DNA of 64,000 nt from Parerythrobacter lacustris (GTDB lineage: Bacteria > Pseudomonadota > Alphaproteobacteria > Sphingomonadales > Sphingomonadaceae), in contig NZ_JANKHH010000003.1 in NCBI RefSeq assembly GCF_024626475.1, positions 248,001 through 312,000 on the forward strand, given 5' to 3'. The position numbers were made by a program, and so were the translations under genes. Shown here piece after piece: positions 43,955-53,599 of this stretch; the stretch's first letter is position 1, and each line of letters opens with the position of its first letter. The notes beneath the pieces are model-generated. The model ran no database searches, was not told the origin of the DNA, and was given only the letters and a program-made list of their open reading frames with translations.

Positions 43955-44008
43955 GCGTCTGCCTGTGCCGAACCGCTCGACACCGCGCAAGCGCGATTTT
44001 GGGCGTCC

Positions 44009-44836
44009 TCAGCCCAGCTCGCGGGCGAGGGCGATGTAATCCGCGACGCCGAGCGTTTCCGCTCGCCGCGTTTCGTCGATACCGAGCGTTTCGAGTGCCT
44101 GAAGCGCGCCCGGAACACCCTTCAAGCTCTGCCGCAGCATCTTGCGCCGCTGTCCGAAGGCGGCTTCGGTCAGCCGTTCCAGCATGCGGGCGGACACACC
44201 TTCCGGCATTACGGCAGGCACGACGTGCACGATCGCGCTCATCACCTTGGGCGGCGGGGTGAAGGCACTGCGATGGACCTTCATCGCGAGGCTCGCCGCG
44301 CTGCGCCATTGCGCGAGCACCGCCAACCGGCCGTAGGTGCTGCCCCCCGGCTGTGCGACGATGCGCTGCGCGACCTCCTGCTGGAACATCAGCGTGAGCG
44401 AGGTCCATTGCGGGGGCCAGGCTTCTCCTCCGAGCCAGCGAACGAACAATGCGGTGCCAACGTTGTAGGGAAGATTCGCGACCACCGCGAAGGGCTCGCC
44501 GCCCACCAAATCGCTGTGCTCGATTTTCACCGCATCGCCTTCGACCACGCGGAGCATGCCGGGATAAACGTCGGAGAGTTCGGCGAGGGCCGGGAGGCAG
44601 CGACGGTCCATCTCGATCGCAGTGACGCGGGCTCCGGCCTTGAGCAATGCACGGGTCAGCCCTCCGGGCCCGGGGCCGATCTCGAGCACCGCCTTGCCCC
44701 GCAGGTCGCCCGGGATGGCAGCGATCCGGTCGAGCAGCTGCGCGTCGTACAGGAAGTTCTGACCCAGCGCTTTCGAGGCTGAAAGGCCGTGCCGGGCGAT
44801 GACGTCGCGTAGGGGGGGCAGGTCGGGCACGGTCAT
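44009..44836 (-). CDS. rsmA: 16S rRNA dimethyladenosine transferase
   Basis: A 275-residue methyltransferase that dimethylates A1518 and A1519 of 16S rRNA using SAM. It has LGQNFLYDAQLLDRI, SAM motif I EIGPGPGGLT and catalytic NLPYNVGT, then the C-terminal helical domain. ATG 44836 begins MTVPDLPPLRDVIARHGLSA. Order pdxA-rsmA-like neighbours is common. A diverged copy of its 3' part is at 42767. Confidence 0.96.
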   Translation of the reverse strand: MTVPDLPPLRDVIARHGLSASKALGQNFLYDAQLLDRIAAIPGDLRGKAVLEIGPGPGGLTRALLKAGARVTAIEMDRRCLPALAELSDVYPGMLRVVEGDAVKIEHSDLVGGEPFAVVANLPYNVGTALFVRWLGGEAWPPQWTSLTLMFQQEVAQRIVAQPGGSTYGRLAVLAQWRSAASLAMKVHRSAFTPPPKVMSAIVHVVPAVMPEGVSARMLERLTEAAFGQRRKMLRQSLKGVPGALQALETLGIDETRRAETLGVADYIALARELG

Positions 44837-44850
44837 GGCGTACCCCTATA

Positions 44851-44938
44851 CCGTCATTGCGAGCGAAGCGAAGCAATCCAGAGCCCTCGCGCGGGACTTC
44901 GTTGGGTTGCCGCGGCGCTGCGCGCCTCGCAATGACGG
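44851..44938. repeat. CGTCATTGCGAG-type inverted repeat after pdxA
   Basis: Arms CCGTCATTGCGAG (44851-44863) and CTCGCAATGACGG (44926-44938) are exact complements. The right arm ends two bases before the pdxA stop at 44940. It shares its opening with the element in the ast operon. Confidence 0.85.
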
Positions 44939-44939
44939 G

Positions 44940-45956
44940 TCATATTGCGGCCCGCCGTGCCGCCATTCCGCCCGCCATGCGGATTGCCGCGATCATCGCG
45001 CCGGGATCGGCAATGCCCTTTCCTGCGATGTCGAAGGCGGTGCCGTGGTCGGGGCTGGTGCGCACGAACGGCAGGCCGAGCGTGACGTTGACCCCCTGGT
45101 CGAAATCGAGCGCCTTGACCGGGATCAGCGCCTGGTCGTGATACATGCAGATCGCGGCATCGAAGGTCGCGCGCTGGCGCGGTGCGAACAGTGCATCCGC
45201 CGGGTGCGGGCCAGTGGCATCGATCCCTTGAGACACGAGCAGCTCGATAGCGGGCGCGATGATATCGAGCTCCTCGCGCCCGAATCTGCCGCCTTCGCCG
45301 GCATGCGGGTTGAGGCCGGAGACCGCGATACGCGGGTTGGCAATTCCGAAGTCGCGTTGCAGCGCGCTGGCCGTGATGGTGGCCTTCTTCACGATCAATT
45401 CGATCGACAGGCGGGCCGGGACTTCGGCGATTGCGCAGTGGATCGTCAGCGGCACCGCGCGTACGCTCGGCCCGGCGAGCATCATCACCGCTGCTTCGGT
45501 ATCCAGCCCGCTGGCTTCAGCGAGGAATTCGGTCTGACCGGGATATTCGAACCCGACCTTGACCAGCTGCGACTTGGCGACCGGCGCGGTCACCAACGCC
45601 GAGGCCGCGCCGACCAGTGCAAACCGCATCGCTTCGGCGAGCGAATGAAGGGCCAGAGCAGCGCCTTGCTCGCTTGGTTCACCCGGGGTGTAGTCGCAAT
45701 CGGCCAATGGGAGGACCGGCAAGGCTACGGTGAACGCCGCCAAAGCCTCCCCGGGATCAGCGATGACCTGAATATCGACCGCCAGTCCGCGCTGGCTGGC
45801 CGCTTCGGCAAGCAGCCTTGCGCCGCCTACGACGCAAAAAGCCGGGAGCTTCTCCGCCTCACGACGCGCCCAGGCCGCGGCAATCAGCTCGGGCCCGATA
45901 CCGGCAGGATCGCCCAGCGAAATGGCGAGTGGAGGCAGGCCGGAATGGTCAGCCAT
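44940..45956 (-). CDS. pdxA: 4-hydroxythreonine-4-phosphate dehydrogenase
   Basis: A 338-residue NAD-dependent enzyme of pyridoxal phosphate synthesis. Signature blocks are LAISLGDPAGIGPELIAAAW, HPADALFAPRQ and MYHDQALIPVKALDFDQGVN with DHGTAFDIAGKG, which supply the divalent metal site. It starts 16 bases after the surA stop, and the group surA-pdxA-rsmA is transcribed together as in many proteobacteria. Confidence 0.95.
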   Translation of the reverse strand: MADHSGLPPLAISLGDPAGIGPELIAAAWARREAEKLPAFCVVGGARLLAEAASQRGLAVDIQVIADPGEALAAFTVALPVLPLADCDYTPGEPSEQGAALALHSLAEAMRFALVGAASALVTAPVAKSQLVKVGFEYPGQTEFLAEASGLDTEAAVMMLAGPSVRAVPLTIHCAIAEVPARLSIELIVKKATITASALQRDFGIANPRIAVSGLNPHAGEGGRFGREELDIIAPAIELLVSQGIDATGPHPADALFAPRQRATFDAAICMYHDQALIPVKALDFDQGVNVTLGLPFVRTSPDHGTAFDIAGKGIADPGAMIAAIRMAGGMAARRAAI

Positions 45957-45972
45957 CGCCCCCTCGCCCGGT

Positions 45973-47328
45973 TCAGCCGGGAAACTGGATATCGGCGTCG
46001 TTGCGCAGATCGCGCAGGTAAGCGTTCGCCCGCTTCTCGATCCGCTCGTTCTCGATTTCCTGCTGGATCTGCGCCACGGTCTTGCCGCTGGCGGCGGGCG
46101 GAGCCTGCTTGTCGCACAGGATCAGGACCCGCACACCGTCTTCCTTCGAGCCGAAACCGGGGGTGGACTGGCCCGGCTGCATCTCGAGCAGGATCGATTG
46201 TAGCTGCGGCGGCAGCGAGCGGGCGCGGATCGAATTGTTGGGCACAACCTGCGCGCCGATCTCCGCAGCCTTGGCATCTGCCAATTCACAGCTGCCGACC
46301 TGCGACATCGCCTCGCCGAACGCATTGACCCGGCTAGTGAATTCCTCGTCCGAGATATCCGGCGGGAAACTGATCGAGACTTGCTTCAGGCTTAGCATCG
46401 AATCGCGTGGGTCGGCCATAAGGACCTGCCGCTTGTCGATCAGCAGGACGATGCTGAAGCCGCCCGGGACCTCGATCGGGCCGACCAGTTCGCCGACCTG
46501 CATCTGTTCGACCTCACGCGCGAGCTCGGGCGGCAGTCGGTTGAGCTGGACGAAATCCAGATCGCCGCCGACGGTCGCGGTCGAGGCTTGGGAGAACTGG
46601 CGGGCATAGGCCTGGAAATTGCCGCCTTGCCGCAACCTCTCGACGATCCCGACTGCCGTCTGGTACACCGCCTGGCGCGTTTCAGGGGTCGTGCTGAGGT
46701 ATATTTCGCCAATCCGGTATTCGGTCGATCCGCGGGTGGCTTCGAGTTGCGCCAGTTGTTCCTGCGCCTCTTCGACCGAAACGTTGATGAACGGGATGAC
46801 ATTGCGGCGCAGCAGCAACTGCCACGCGATCTCACCGCGAATCTGGCGCTTGAGCGAGGCAGCTGAGGAACCGAAAGCGAGCATCTGCTCATTCATCTTG
46901 TCGATCGCATCGGCGGTGGCGCCGAAATTGCGCTGTGCCACTTCGGCATAGCGCCCTTCGACCATGGCGGTCTCGACTTCCAGCTCCTGCGCTTCGGCGC
47001 CCTGGATCTGGAGGGTCTCGTCGATCAGGTTGCTGAGCACCTGAAGTCGCACGAGCTGCAGTTCTTCCTCGGGCAGTTCGCCGCCGGACGTCGCAACGAG
47101 CAGTGCGACGCGGTGGGCCAGGTCTGTGCCGGTAATGACGGAGCCATTGACCACCGCCACCGGCGCGCGGTTGTTCGGGTCGTTCAGCTTGGGGCCGACA
47201 ACCGAGATCGGGATGTTGGTCGGCCCGAAAGTCTCCTCGGCTGCCTGCGCCTGAGCAATCACCGGAGTTGCGGCGAGCGAAAGCGCGGCAAGCCCGCCTA
47301 GAAGCCTGGTACAGTAGTTATGAATCAC
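45973..47328 (-). CDS. surA: Periplasmic chaperone SurA
   Basis: A 451-residue protein from GTG 47328 with signal peptide LLGGLAALSLAATPVIAQAQ. The N-terminal SurA core (RAPVAVVNGSVITGTDLAHR, LQVLSNLIDETLQIQGAEA) is followed by one parvulin domain (YRIGEIYLSTTPETRQAVYQ to GELVGPIEVPGGFSIVLLID) and a weaker second one. It delivers unfolded outer-membrane proteins to the BAM complex. It follows lptD by 138 bases and precedes pdxA, the normal order. Confidence 0.93.
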   Translation of the reverse strand: MIHNYCTRLLGGLAALSLAATPVIAQAQAAEETFGPTNIPISVVGPKLNDPNNRAPVAVVNGSVITGTDLAHRVALLVATSGGELPEEELQLVRLQVLSNLIDETLQIQGAEAQELEVETAMVEGRYAEVAQRNFGATADAIDKMNEQMLAFGSSAASLKRQIRGEIAWQLLLRRNVIPFINVSVEEAQEQLAQLEATRGSTEYRIGEIYLSTTPETRQAVYQTAVGIVERLRQGGNFQAYARQFSQASTATVGGDLDFVQLNRLPPELAREVEQMQVGELVGPIEVPGGFSIVLLIDKRQVLMADPRDSMLSLKQVSISFPPDISDEEFTSRVNAFGEAMSQVGSCELADAKAAEIGAQVVPNNSIRARSLPPQLQSILLEMQPGQSTPGFGSKEDGVRVLILCDKQAPPAASGKTVAQIQQEIENERIEKRANAYLRDLRNDADIQFPG

Positions 47329-47465
47329 GAATAGCTGTTCCGTCTCTCGCGCGCCGTTTCGCGCAGATTTCCTTATCGCACCTCGGCCAGCGCGGCTTAA
47401 CCGAAGCTGAGTGCGCCGGTCAGATAGCCGAAGCTCGCGCCGCTGCCAATGCTTGTAGGTTCCGC

Positions 47466-49841
47466 CTACCGGAAACCGAAATTGCGGATCGCGAAATAGA
47501 GCTGGAAGGTGTCGCCGCGCTGGGCATCGCCCGCATCTGTGTAGTCCCTGCGCCAGGTCAGGCCCATCTCGAGGCAGTCGTCCTGATAGGCGACCCCCAC
47601 CCGGGTACGGATCGGCTCGAACCCGTCCGATGTCAGCAGCGGGTCTTCCCGCGCATCGGTCAGGTTGAACACGCCCGAACCGAACACCGACCAGTACCGC
47701 GCAAAGGCGACGCGGGCCGACAGGCGCAGTTCCTCGCGGTCCTGCAAGTCCTCTATCCCCGCAGCGATATCGCGGTTGAGCCGCAGATAGCCGACCTCGG
47801 CATAGGTGCTCTTGCTGCCGATGGTCGCGTCGAACTCGTTGCGCCGGATGGCTAAATTGTCCTTGTCCAGCCGGTAGCGGTGGGTCAGCTGGACGAAATC
47901 GCGATAGCGGACTTCAGTCCGCCCGACGAAGTCCGAAACCCGCTCGCTGAGGCCGGTCCCGTCGACCAGAATGCCGCGCTCGTTGTCGAGCCGATACGAT
48001 TGACCGAAGGTCGTCTTGACCCGCCAGCCGGGCCGCTGCAGGTCCCAGTCGAAGCCGTAGACCACCCGCACGCCATCCTCGACCCGGTCATAGCCGGGGA
48101 AACGGTTAAGCGCGAAAAGGTTCGAATCCTCGAGGTCGATCGCCCGTGCATCTTCGTTGGGGACGGCGAGGTTGCGGATCGGCGGGCTGGCGACGATTTG
48201 CACGCGGGGGGTAAGCACCTGCGTTCCGCCGAACGCCTCGCCCACGAACGGCCACTGCATGTCGATCGCGGCGACTGCGATCCCGCGCGCCTCCCAGCCC
48301 GGATTGCCGCGATAGAGTGCCGTAGCGGTAAGCGCATTTTCGTCACTGTGGTACACATCGCCGCGCGCCAGAGCGCTGAGTGTTACCACCTGGCCGAGAC
48401 CGGTCATCCGGCGCAGGTCCCACCGAGCAGACGCAAAGGCCCGCTGCGTATCCTGACCCTTGTCGCGCACGATCGAAAGCGTATTGGCTTGCAGCTCGAG
48501 TGTCCCGCCGAGCCCGGTCGGGTCGTCCATGCGCCGTCGGTAGTCGATGATCGGCACCGCGATCGGCACCTGTCCCTGGTCCTGGTTGAGGCGCAAGGTC
48601 TGGGTCGCCCAACCGGAAATCGAAAGGTAAGATTTCTCGTCGATCCGCTCCGCATTGACCGTCGATCGCAGCCGGTCGTCACGGCTGATGTCGTAGCGGC
48701 GCAGGAAGGTGCGGTCGGTCGCGAGGCGCAGCGAGCCGGAGATGCTCCATTCGGGGGTGAACTGGAACTTGCCATTGGCGTCGATGTATCCGCGCAGGTC
48801 GCGCTCGGTCGTCGGTGTTCCGGTAAAGTCGGCAATCCGGGCGCTGCGGGTGACATAACCGGTGATCTGGTACGCGCCCTCGGCGGCGAGGTGGCGCCAC
48901 TTAGCCTGCACCATAGGCGGCGCTTCGCTGAAGACGTACCCGGTGAGCTCGAGGTCCTTGTTGTCGGCCACGCGCCAGTAATAGCTGCCGGAAACCTCCA
49001 CCCCGTTCGATTCCGAGACCCTCAGATCGGGGACCAGGAAACCGCTCTCCCCCTTGCCGTCGGTCCGCACTGCAAGGCCAGGCAATGGCAGGATGCGGGC
49101 CCCGAATAGTTCGAGGAAAGCACCTTTGAAGCGGATGCGCTTCTCGTCGGGATCGTAGGTGACGCGATCGGCGGTGACGCGCCAGCTCGGATCCTTGTCG
49201 CAACCGTCTGCATCGACAACCGCGCAGGCGCTGTAGGCGGCATCCATCAGCACCACGGTGCCATCCGCCCCGCGTTCGCCCGAGCGTGCCGCCAGCCTGC
49301 CGCCCTCGCGCAGGGCAAGCAACAGCTCGTCCATCGATCCGGCTTCGAATTCCTCGGTCAGCTCGACCCGCTCGGTGAACAGCTGGTTGCCCGCCTCGTC
49401 GACGAAGCGCACGCCGCCGCTCGCGACGATCTGGCCTGTCTGGCGGCTCCACACCACCTCGTTCGCGCGGACCGAGCGGTCCTCGCTGCGCAGGATCACG
49501 TTCCCGCTGGCAGTGACCGTGTCGTTCTGCGAATTGTAAGCGATCTGGTCGGCTTCGAAATCGATCACTCGGTCGGCCGAGGCGGGCCGAGGAGCGGGGG
49601 GCTGATCGAAGAAGCCGTCTTCTGGTGTGACGACGCGAACCGGCTCGTCCGTGTCGATCGGCTGCCGCACCGGTACTGGCCCAGTCGTGACGATAGGGAT
49701 GACCTCGCCGTCGCCAGTCGCGCTTTCCACCTGTGCGAGAGCTGGCTGCGCCCACAGGGCCGACATCCCGAGCACGCTTACTCCCAGCGCGGCGATCCGG
49801 CGGCGAACGGAATAATCCGGCACGAGGACGGCGCGGCGCAT
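47466..49841 (-). CDS. lptD: LPS-assembly protein LptD
   Basis: A 791-residue outer-membrane protein inserting lipopolysaccharide into the outer leaflet with LptE. The signal peptide ends near SALWAQPALAQ; the N-terminal OstA jellyroll is at about 75-180 (ADQIAYNSQNDTVTASGNVI) and the barrel follows to the terminal FAIRNFGFR. ATG 49841 is chosen because the frame upstream enters the pepA region. Only two Cys pairs are near (YSACAVVDADGCDKD), unlike enterobacterial LptD. Confidence 0.94.
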   Translation of the reverse strand: MRRAVLVPDYSVRRRIAALGVSVLGMSALWAQPALAQVESATGDGEVIPIVTTGPVPVRQPIDTDEPVRVVTPEDGFFDQPPAPRPASADRVIDFEADQIAYNSQNDTVTASGNVILRSEDRSVRANEVVWSRQTGQIVASGGVRFVDEAGNQLFTERVELTEEFEAGSMDELLLALREGGRLAARSGERGADGTVVLMDAAYSACAVVDADGCDKDPSWRVTADRVTYDPDEKRIRFKGAFLELFGARILPLPGLAVRTDGKGESGFLVPDLRVSESNGVEVSGSYYWRVADNKDLELTGYVFSEAPPMVQAKWRHLAAEGAYQITGYVTRSARIADFTGTPTTERDLRGYIDANGKFQFTPEWSISGSLRLATDRTFLRRYDISRDDRLRSTVNAERIDEKSYLSISGWATQTLRLNQDQGQVPIAVPIIDYRRRMDDPTGLGGTLELQANTLSIVRDKGQDTQRAFASARWDLRRMTGLGQVVTLSALARGDVYHSDENALTATALYRGNPGWEARGIAVAAIDMQWPFVGEAFGGTQVLTPRVQIVASPPIRNLAVPNEDARAIDLEDSNLFALNRFPGYDRVEDGVRVVYGFDWDLQRPGWRVKTTFGQSYRLDNERGILVDGTGLSERVSDFVGRTEVRYRDFVQLTHRYRLDKDNLAIRRNEFDATIGSKSTYAEVGYLRLNRDIAAGIEDLQDREELRLSARVAFARYWSVFGSGVFNLTDAREDPLLTSDGFEPIRTRVGVAYQDDCLEMGLTWRRDYTDAGDAQRGDTFQLYFAIRNFGFR

Positions 49842-49941
49842 GGCTTGCCTATCGCACTGCCCGCGCCTAATCGCAATCGCCATAGCCGATGCAGCGCGAT
49901 GGAACGCGCCTATTGGAAGATCAGAACTTTCTGGAGAACCC

Positions 49942-51399
49942 ATGCAGATCAATTTCACCGACACCCGGCCTTCGGACGCGCGGCTCGTGGCGCATATCGT
50001 CGACAAGGGCAAGATGTCATCGGGGCTTGAAGCAGCGCTGGTGGCAGGGGCCGAAGCTGCGCGGTTCAAGGGGACGACTGGCCAGCTGTTCGACAGCTTC
50101 GTCGAGCGTGACGGGCACGCGGTGCGGGTCGCTCTGGCGGGTGCGGGCGATGCGGAATCGAGCGAAAGGCATGCAAACTGCGAGAAGGCGGGTGCGGCGA
50201 TCACCGCGCGCTTCCTTACCTCGGGCGCGACCGGCGTGCTCCTCGACCTGACCGACAGCGGGCTCGATGCGACGCAGGCCTGCGCGGTGCTGTTAGGTCT
50301 GCGGCTGCGCGCCTGGCGCTATGATGTCCACCGCACGAAGATGAAGGACGAGGAGAAGATCACCCTCGCGTCGGCGACCGTTATCGGCGCGCCTGACGGC
50401 ACCGCAGCCGAATGGGCCGACAATGCCGCGCTGGCGGAGGGGGTGGAGTTCACCCGCGAACTGGTCGCCGAACCCGCCAACGTCATCTACCCCGTCAGCT
50501 TCGTCGAACGCTGCGAGGAGCGCTTTGCCGGGACGGGAGCCAAGATCACCGTGCTCGATGTCCCGGCGATGGAAAAGCTCGGCATGGGCGCGCTGCTCGG
50601 CGTCGGGCAGGGCAGCGAACAGCCCTCGCGGCTGCTGGCGATCGAATGGAAAGGCGGCGGTGACGAGAAGCCGGTCGCCTTCGTCGGCAAGGGCGTGACC
50701 TTCGACACTGGCGGCATCTCGCTCAAGCCCGGACCCGGCATGTGGGATATGAAATGGGACATGGGCGGCGCGGGCGCGGTGGCGGGCGCAATGCTCGCGC
50801 TGGTGAAGCGCAAGGCGAAGGCCAACATCGTCGCGGTGATGGGTCTGGTCGAGAATATGCCCGACGGCAAGGCGCAGCGTCCGGGCGATATCGTGACCTC
50901 GATGTCGGGCCAGACGATCGAAGTGCTCAACACCGACGCGGAGGGGCGGCTGGTGCTGTGCGACGCGCTGCACTGGGTTCAGGTGGAATACAAACCCGCG
51001 CGGATCGTCGATTTCGCCACGCTGACCGGGGCGATGGTGATCGCACTCGGCACCGAGCATGGCGGGCTGTTCGCCAACAATGATGCGCTGGCGGATGATC
51101 TGCTCGCCGCTGGCAAGCAGACCGGAGATAAGCTGTGGCGCATGCCGCTGGCGCCTGCTTACGACAAGCTGATCGACTCGCCGATCTCCGACATGAAAAA
51201 CATCGGCCCGCGCGAAGCCGGATCGATCACCGCCGCGCAGTTCCTCAAGCGGTTCATCCTGAACGACACACCGTGGGCGCATTGCGACATTGCGGGGACA
51301 GTATGGTCCGAGAAGCCCGGTCGCACCTGGGGCAAGGGCGCGACCGGCTATGGCGTACGGCTGATCGACCAGTTCGTGCGCAACACGATCGAAGGCTGA
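49942..51399 (+). CDS. pepA: Leucyl aminopeptidase
   Basis: A 485-residue M17 aminopeptidase removing N-terminal residues in the cytoplasm with two zinc or manganese ions. ATG 49942 follows CTGGAGAACC. Metal and catalytic blocks: GKGVTFDTGGISLKPG, WDMGGAGAVAGAM, NTDAEGRLVLCDAL and TLTGAMVIALGTEHGG. The hexamer-forming N-terminal domain is present. It is the first gene of a run with DUF2256 and holC, typical for alphaproteobacteria. Confidence 0.96.
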   Translation: MQINFTDTRPSDARLVAHIVDKGKMSSGLEAALVAGAEAARFKGTTGQLFDSFVERDGHAVRVALAGAGDAESSERHANCEKAGAAITARFLTSGATGVLLDLTDSGLDATQACAVLLGLRLRAWRYDVHRTKMKDEEKITLASATVIGAPDGTAAEWADNAALAEGVEFTRELVAEPANVIYPVSFVERCEERFAGTGAKITVLDVPAMEKLGMGALLGVGQGSEQPSRLLAIEWKGGGDEKPVAFVGKGVTFDTGGISLKPGPGMWDMKWDMGGAGAVAGAMLALVKRKAKANIVAVMGLVENMPDGKAQRPGDIVTSMSGQTIEVLNTDAEGRLVLCDALHWVQVEYKPARIVDFATLTGAMVIALGTEHGGLFANNDALADDLLAAGKQTGDKLWRMPLAPAYDKLIDSPISDMKNIGPREAGSITAAQFLKRFILNDTPWAHCDIAGTVWSEKPGRTWGKGATGYGVRLIDQFVRNTIEG

Positions 51400-51420
51400 A
51401 GGGAACGCGCCATCGCCCGC

Positions 51421-51567
51421 ATGCGCAAGAAGGCCGAACTGCCGAGCAAGACCTGCGCGGGATGCGGCCTGCCCTTCGCCTGGCGCAAAAAGTGGGAGCG
51501 GGATTGGGATAGCGTGCGCTACTGCTCCGAGCGGTGCCGCAGGAACAAGGGGAGGGTGGAGGCATGA
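51421..51567 (+). CDS. DUF2256 zinc-ribbon-like small protein, 48 aa
   Basis: ATG 51421 begins [20 protein letters not shown]; the family core continues [20 protein letters not shown], with two CxxC-type pairs for one metal ion. The stop overlaps the holC start in ATGA (51564-51567). DUF2256 proteins are short and conserved with unknown role. The overlap shows the gene is translated although it is shorter than usual gene-calling limits. Confidence 0.85.
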   Translation: MRKKAELPSKTCAGCGLPFAWRKKWERDWDSVRYCSERCRRNKGRVEA

Positions 51568-52004
51568 ACCGGATCGGCTTCTATCTTTCCGGCCAGCAAC
51601 CGGTTGAACGGGTGCTCCCGCTGCTGGCGAAGGCTGCGCGCCAACAGGGTGAGCGGCTGGCGGTAATCGCCGGGGATGCGGCGCTGCGCGAGCGGTTGAG
51701 CCGCGCGCTGTGGGAAGAGCGGCCGGCCGATTTCCTCGCACACGGGATGGCGGGCGAGCCGCATGCCGAGCGCCAGCCGCTGCTGATTTGCGAGACCTGC
51801 GATGCGGCCAATGGCGCGACCACGGCGATCCTGGCGGATGGCGTATGGCGCGAGGAAGCGCAGAGTTTCGCCCGCGTCCTGCTGCTGTTCGACGATGGCG
51901 CACGCGAGGCGGCACGCCCGGCGTGGCGCAATTTCGACGCGCGCGAGGGGCTGGAGCGCGAATTCTGGGAACTCGAAAACGGCAAATGGACGCGCAAGTT
52001 GTGA
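51564..52004 (+). CDS. holC: DNA polymerase III chi subunit
   Basis: A 146-residue chi subunit; ATG 51564 overlaps the DUF2256 stop. It opens [20 protein letters not shown] and has the family's [34 protein letters not shown] and the aromatic helix [15 protein letters not shown]. Chi links the clamp loader to single-strand-binding protein. The neighbourhood pepA-holC is standard. Confidence 0.9.
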   Translation: MNRIGFYLSGQQPVERVLPLLAKAARQQGERLAVIAGDAALRERLSRALWEERPADFLAHGMAGEPHAERQPLLICETCDAANGATTAILADGVWREEAQSFARVLLLFDDGAREAARPAWRNFDAREGLEREFWELENGKWTRKL

Positions 52005-52024
52005 TTGCGCGAAGTAGGAGAGTG

Positions 52025-52525
52025 ATGATGCGGAACCGGATTGCAGTCGCTGGGCTGACCCTTGCACTCGCCGCCTGCGGATCGGGCGACAGGGAAACCG
52101 TCGAGGATCAGGACGGCTCCAGTGCAGAAATCTCGACCTCCGGCAGCGATGGCACGCAAACCACGACGATCGAAGCCGAAGGCGGGACCGCGACCATCCG
52201 CAGTGGCCCGGCGACGAGCGCCGAACTGCCGCTCGGCTTCAAGCTCTATCCCGGTGCGGAGGTTCTGGAATCGGCGACGTTCAACCAGAATGGCGACAAT
52301 GGTGCACTGCTCCGGTTCATTAGCGATGCAAAGCCTGATGAATTGGTCGCCTTTTATCGCAAGGCCGCGGAAGATGCGGGGATCACGGTCGATAAGGAGT
52401 TGCTCACGGACAAGTCGCAGATCATCGGCGGAAAGGCCGCAGGTGGCGTGGCCTTCTCCTTCAGCACCGTCCCGGGGAGCGACGGCAAGACGCAGGGCCA
52501 GCTGATGATCGGGTCGGGCGGCTGA
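52025..52525 (+). CDS. Lipoprotein of unknown function, 166 aa
   Basis: Two ATGs at 52025 and 52028; the ribosome site TAGGAG precedes them. The leader IAVAGLTLALAACGSG has a lipobox with Cys near 20. An acidic, Thr/Ser-rich linker leads to a domain with LPLGFKLYPGAEVLESATFN and LVAFYRKAAEDAGITVDKEL, which has the strand-helix look of sensor-like periplasmic domains. No family recognised. It is 20 bases downstream of holC. Confidence 0.7.
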   Translation: MMRNRIAVAGLTLALAACGSGDRETVEDQDGSSAEISTSGSDGTQTTTIEAEGGTATIRSGPATSAELPLGFKLYPGAEVLESATFNQNGDNGALLRFISDAKPDELVAFYRKAAEDAGITVDKELLTDKSQIIGGKAAGGVAFSFSTVPGSDGKTQGQLMIGSGG

Positions 52526-52632
52526 ATCACCTGTGTTGCCCGCAATGCGAGGCACTTGCGCAATCGCGGGGGCGGGGCTAGGGGCGCGCGCAAGAAATTC
52601 ACCCTCATTTCCCCCTGTCTAAGGAACTTCCC

Positions 52633-53055
52633 ATGGCGGCTACCCGCACCTTTTCGATCATCAAGCCCGATGCCACCCGCCGCAACCTGACCGGCGCCGT
52701 CACCAAGATGCTGGAAGAGGCCGGCCTGCGCGTCGTCGCCTCGAAGCGCATCCACATGAGCCGCGAACAGGCCGAAGGCTTCTACGCGGTGCACAAGGAA
52801 CGCCCCTTCTTCGGCGAATTGGTAGATTTCATGATCAGCGGCCCGGTGGTCGTGCAGGTGCTCGAAGGCGAAAACGCGATGCAGGCCAACCGCGACATCA
52901 TGGGTGCCACCAATCCCAAGGATGCCGCCCCCGGCACTATCCGTGCGGAACTGGCCGAGAGCATCGAAGCCAACACCGTCCACGGTTCTGACTCGGACGA
53001 GAATGCCGCGATCGAAATCGCCTATTTCTTCAACGAAGACGAAATCGTCGGCTGA
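52633..53055 (+). CDS. ndk: Nucleoside diphosphate kinase
   Basis: A 140-residue enzyme exchanging phosphate between nucleoside di- and triphosphates. It begins [20 protein letters not shown] and has the phosphohistidine in NTVHGSDS. Length and catalytic residues are normal. AAGGAA precedes ATG 52633. A terminator follows, so it is a single transcript. Confidence 0.97.
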   Translation: MAATRTFSIIKPDATRRNLTGAVTKMLEEAGLRVVASKRIHMSREQAEGFYAVHKERPFFGELVDFMISGPVVVQVLEGENAMQANRDIMGATNPKDAAPGTIRAELAESIEANTVHGSDSDENAAIEIAYFFNEDEIVG

Positions 53056-53079
53056 CTTTCGGCATCCTCGAATTTCGGA

Positions 53080-53106
53080 AGGGCCGTCCTGGTGGGCGGC
53101 CCTTTT
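53080..53106 (+). terminator. Terminator after ndk
   Basis: GGGCCGTCC, loop TGGT, GGGCGGCCC and TTTT: 9-bp stem 25 bases after the stop. Confidence 0.88.
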
Positions 53107-53170
53107 CGTTTGGCGATCGTGTCCTTCCCAATCGCTATCCTGATCCGGTCTCTGAGATCCATCACTTTTT

Positions 53171-53239
53171 GTCGTCCCCGCGAAGGCGGGGATCCATGGC
53201 GAGCTCTGTCCTCTGGATTCCCGCTTTCGCGGGAATGAC
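53171..53239. repeat. GTCATCCCCGCG-type inverted repeat, copy 2
   Basis: Arms at 53171-53196 (GTCGTCCCCGCGAAGGCGGG...) and 53214-53239 match the copy at 39802-39870 in length, spacer and core. It lies in a 253-base gap that holds no other feature. Confidence 0.85.
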
Positions 53240-53308
53240 ATTAGTGCGGGGTATACGGTGAGGCGGGACCGCTTCTTCGCATAGAAGACAGTGGCATTCG
53301 CTTGCACG

Positions 53309-53599
53309 TCAGCCGTTGCGGAAGAACGGCAACCTGCTGACCGGAAGCAGGACCAGCCAGAGGATCAGAAGACCCCCGCCGATCGCCAGCGGCTTCACTA
53401 TGGCTTCCCGCACGGCGATCGGGCGGGTTTCGTGCTGCCCCGCCAGGCTCGCTTCGCATTCGCGTGAGCCGGGGTCCGGACCATGTCCATCCTCGTCGGC
53501 ACAATCGGAAGGTGAGTGGTAGGCATTCCAGCCATTCCAGCCCGCCAGCAAGATGAAAAACGCCACATAGACGGCGAGGTAACCGACCCGCCGCCCCAT
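53309..53599 (-). CDS. Small membrane protein of unknown function, 96 aa
   Basis: A 96-residue protein with two helices (LAVYVAFFILLAGWNGWNAY and LAIGGGLLILWLVLLPV) around a polar loop with two Cys (DCADEDGHGPDPGSREC). Its ATG overlaps the stop of the purN gene by one base at 53599, so it is coupled to it. No family recognised. Confidence 0.7.
   Translation of the reverse strand: MGRRVGYLAVYVAFFILLAGWNGWNAYHSPSDCADEDGHGPDPGSRECEASLAGQHETRPIAVREAIVKPLAIGGGLLILWLVLLPVSRLPFFRNG

Noticed and set aside
50293-51915. Open frame of about 540 codons antisense to pepA
   Set aside because: Shadow of pepA, DUF2256 and holC; no domain.
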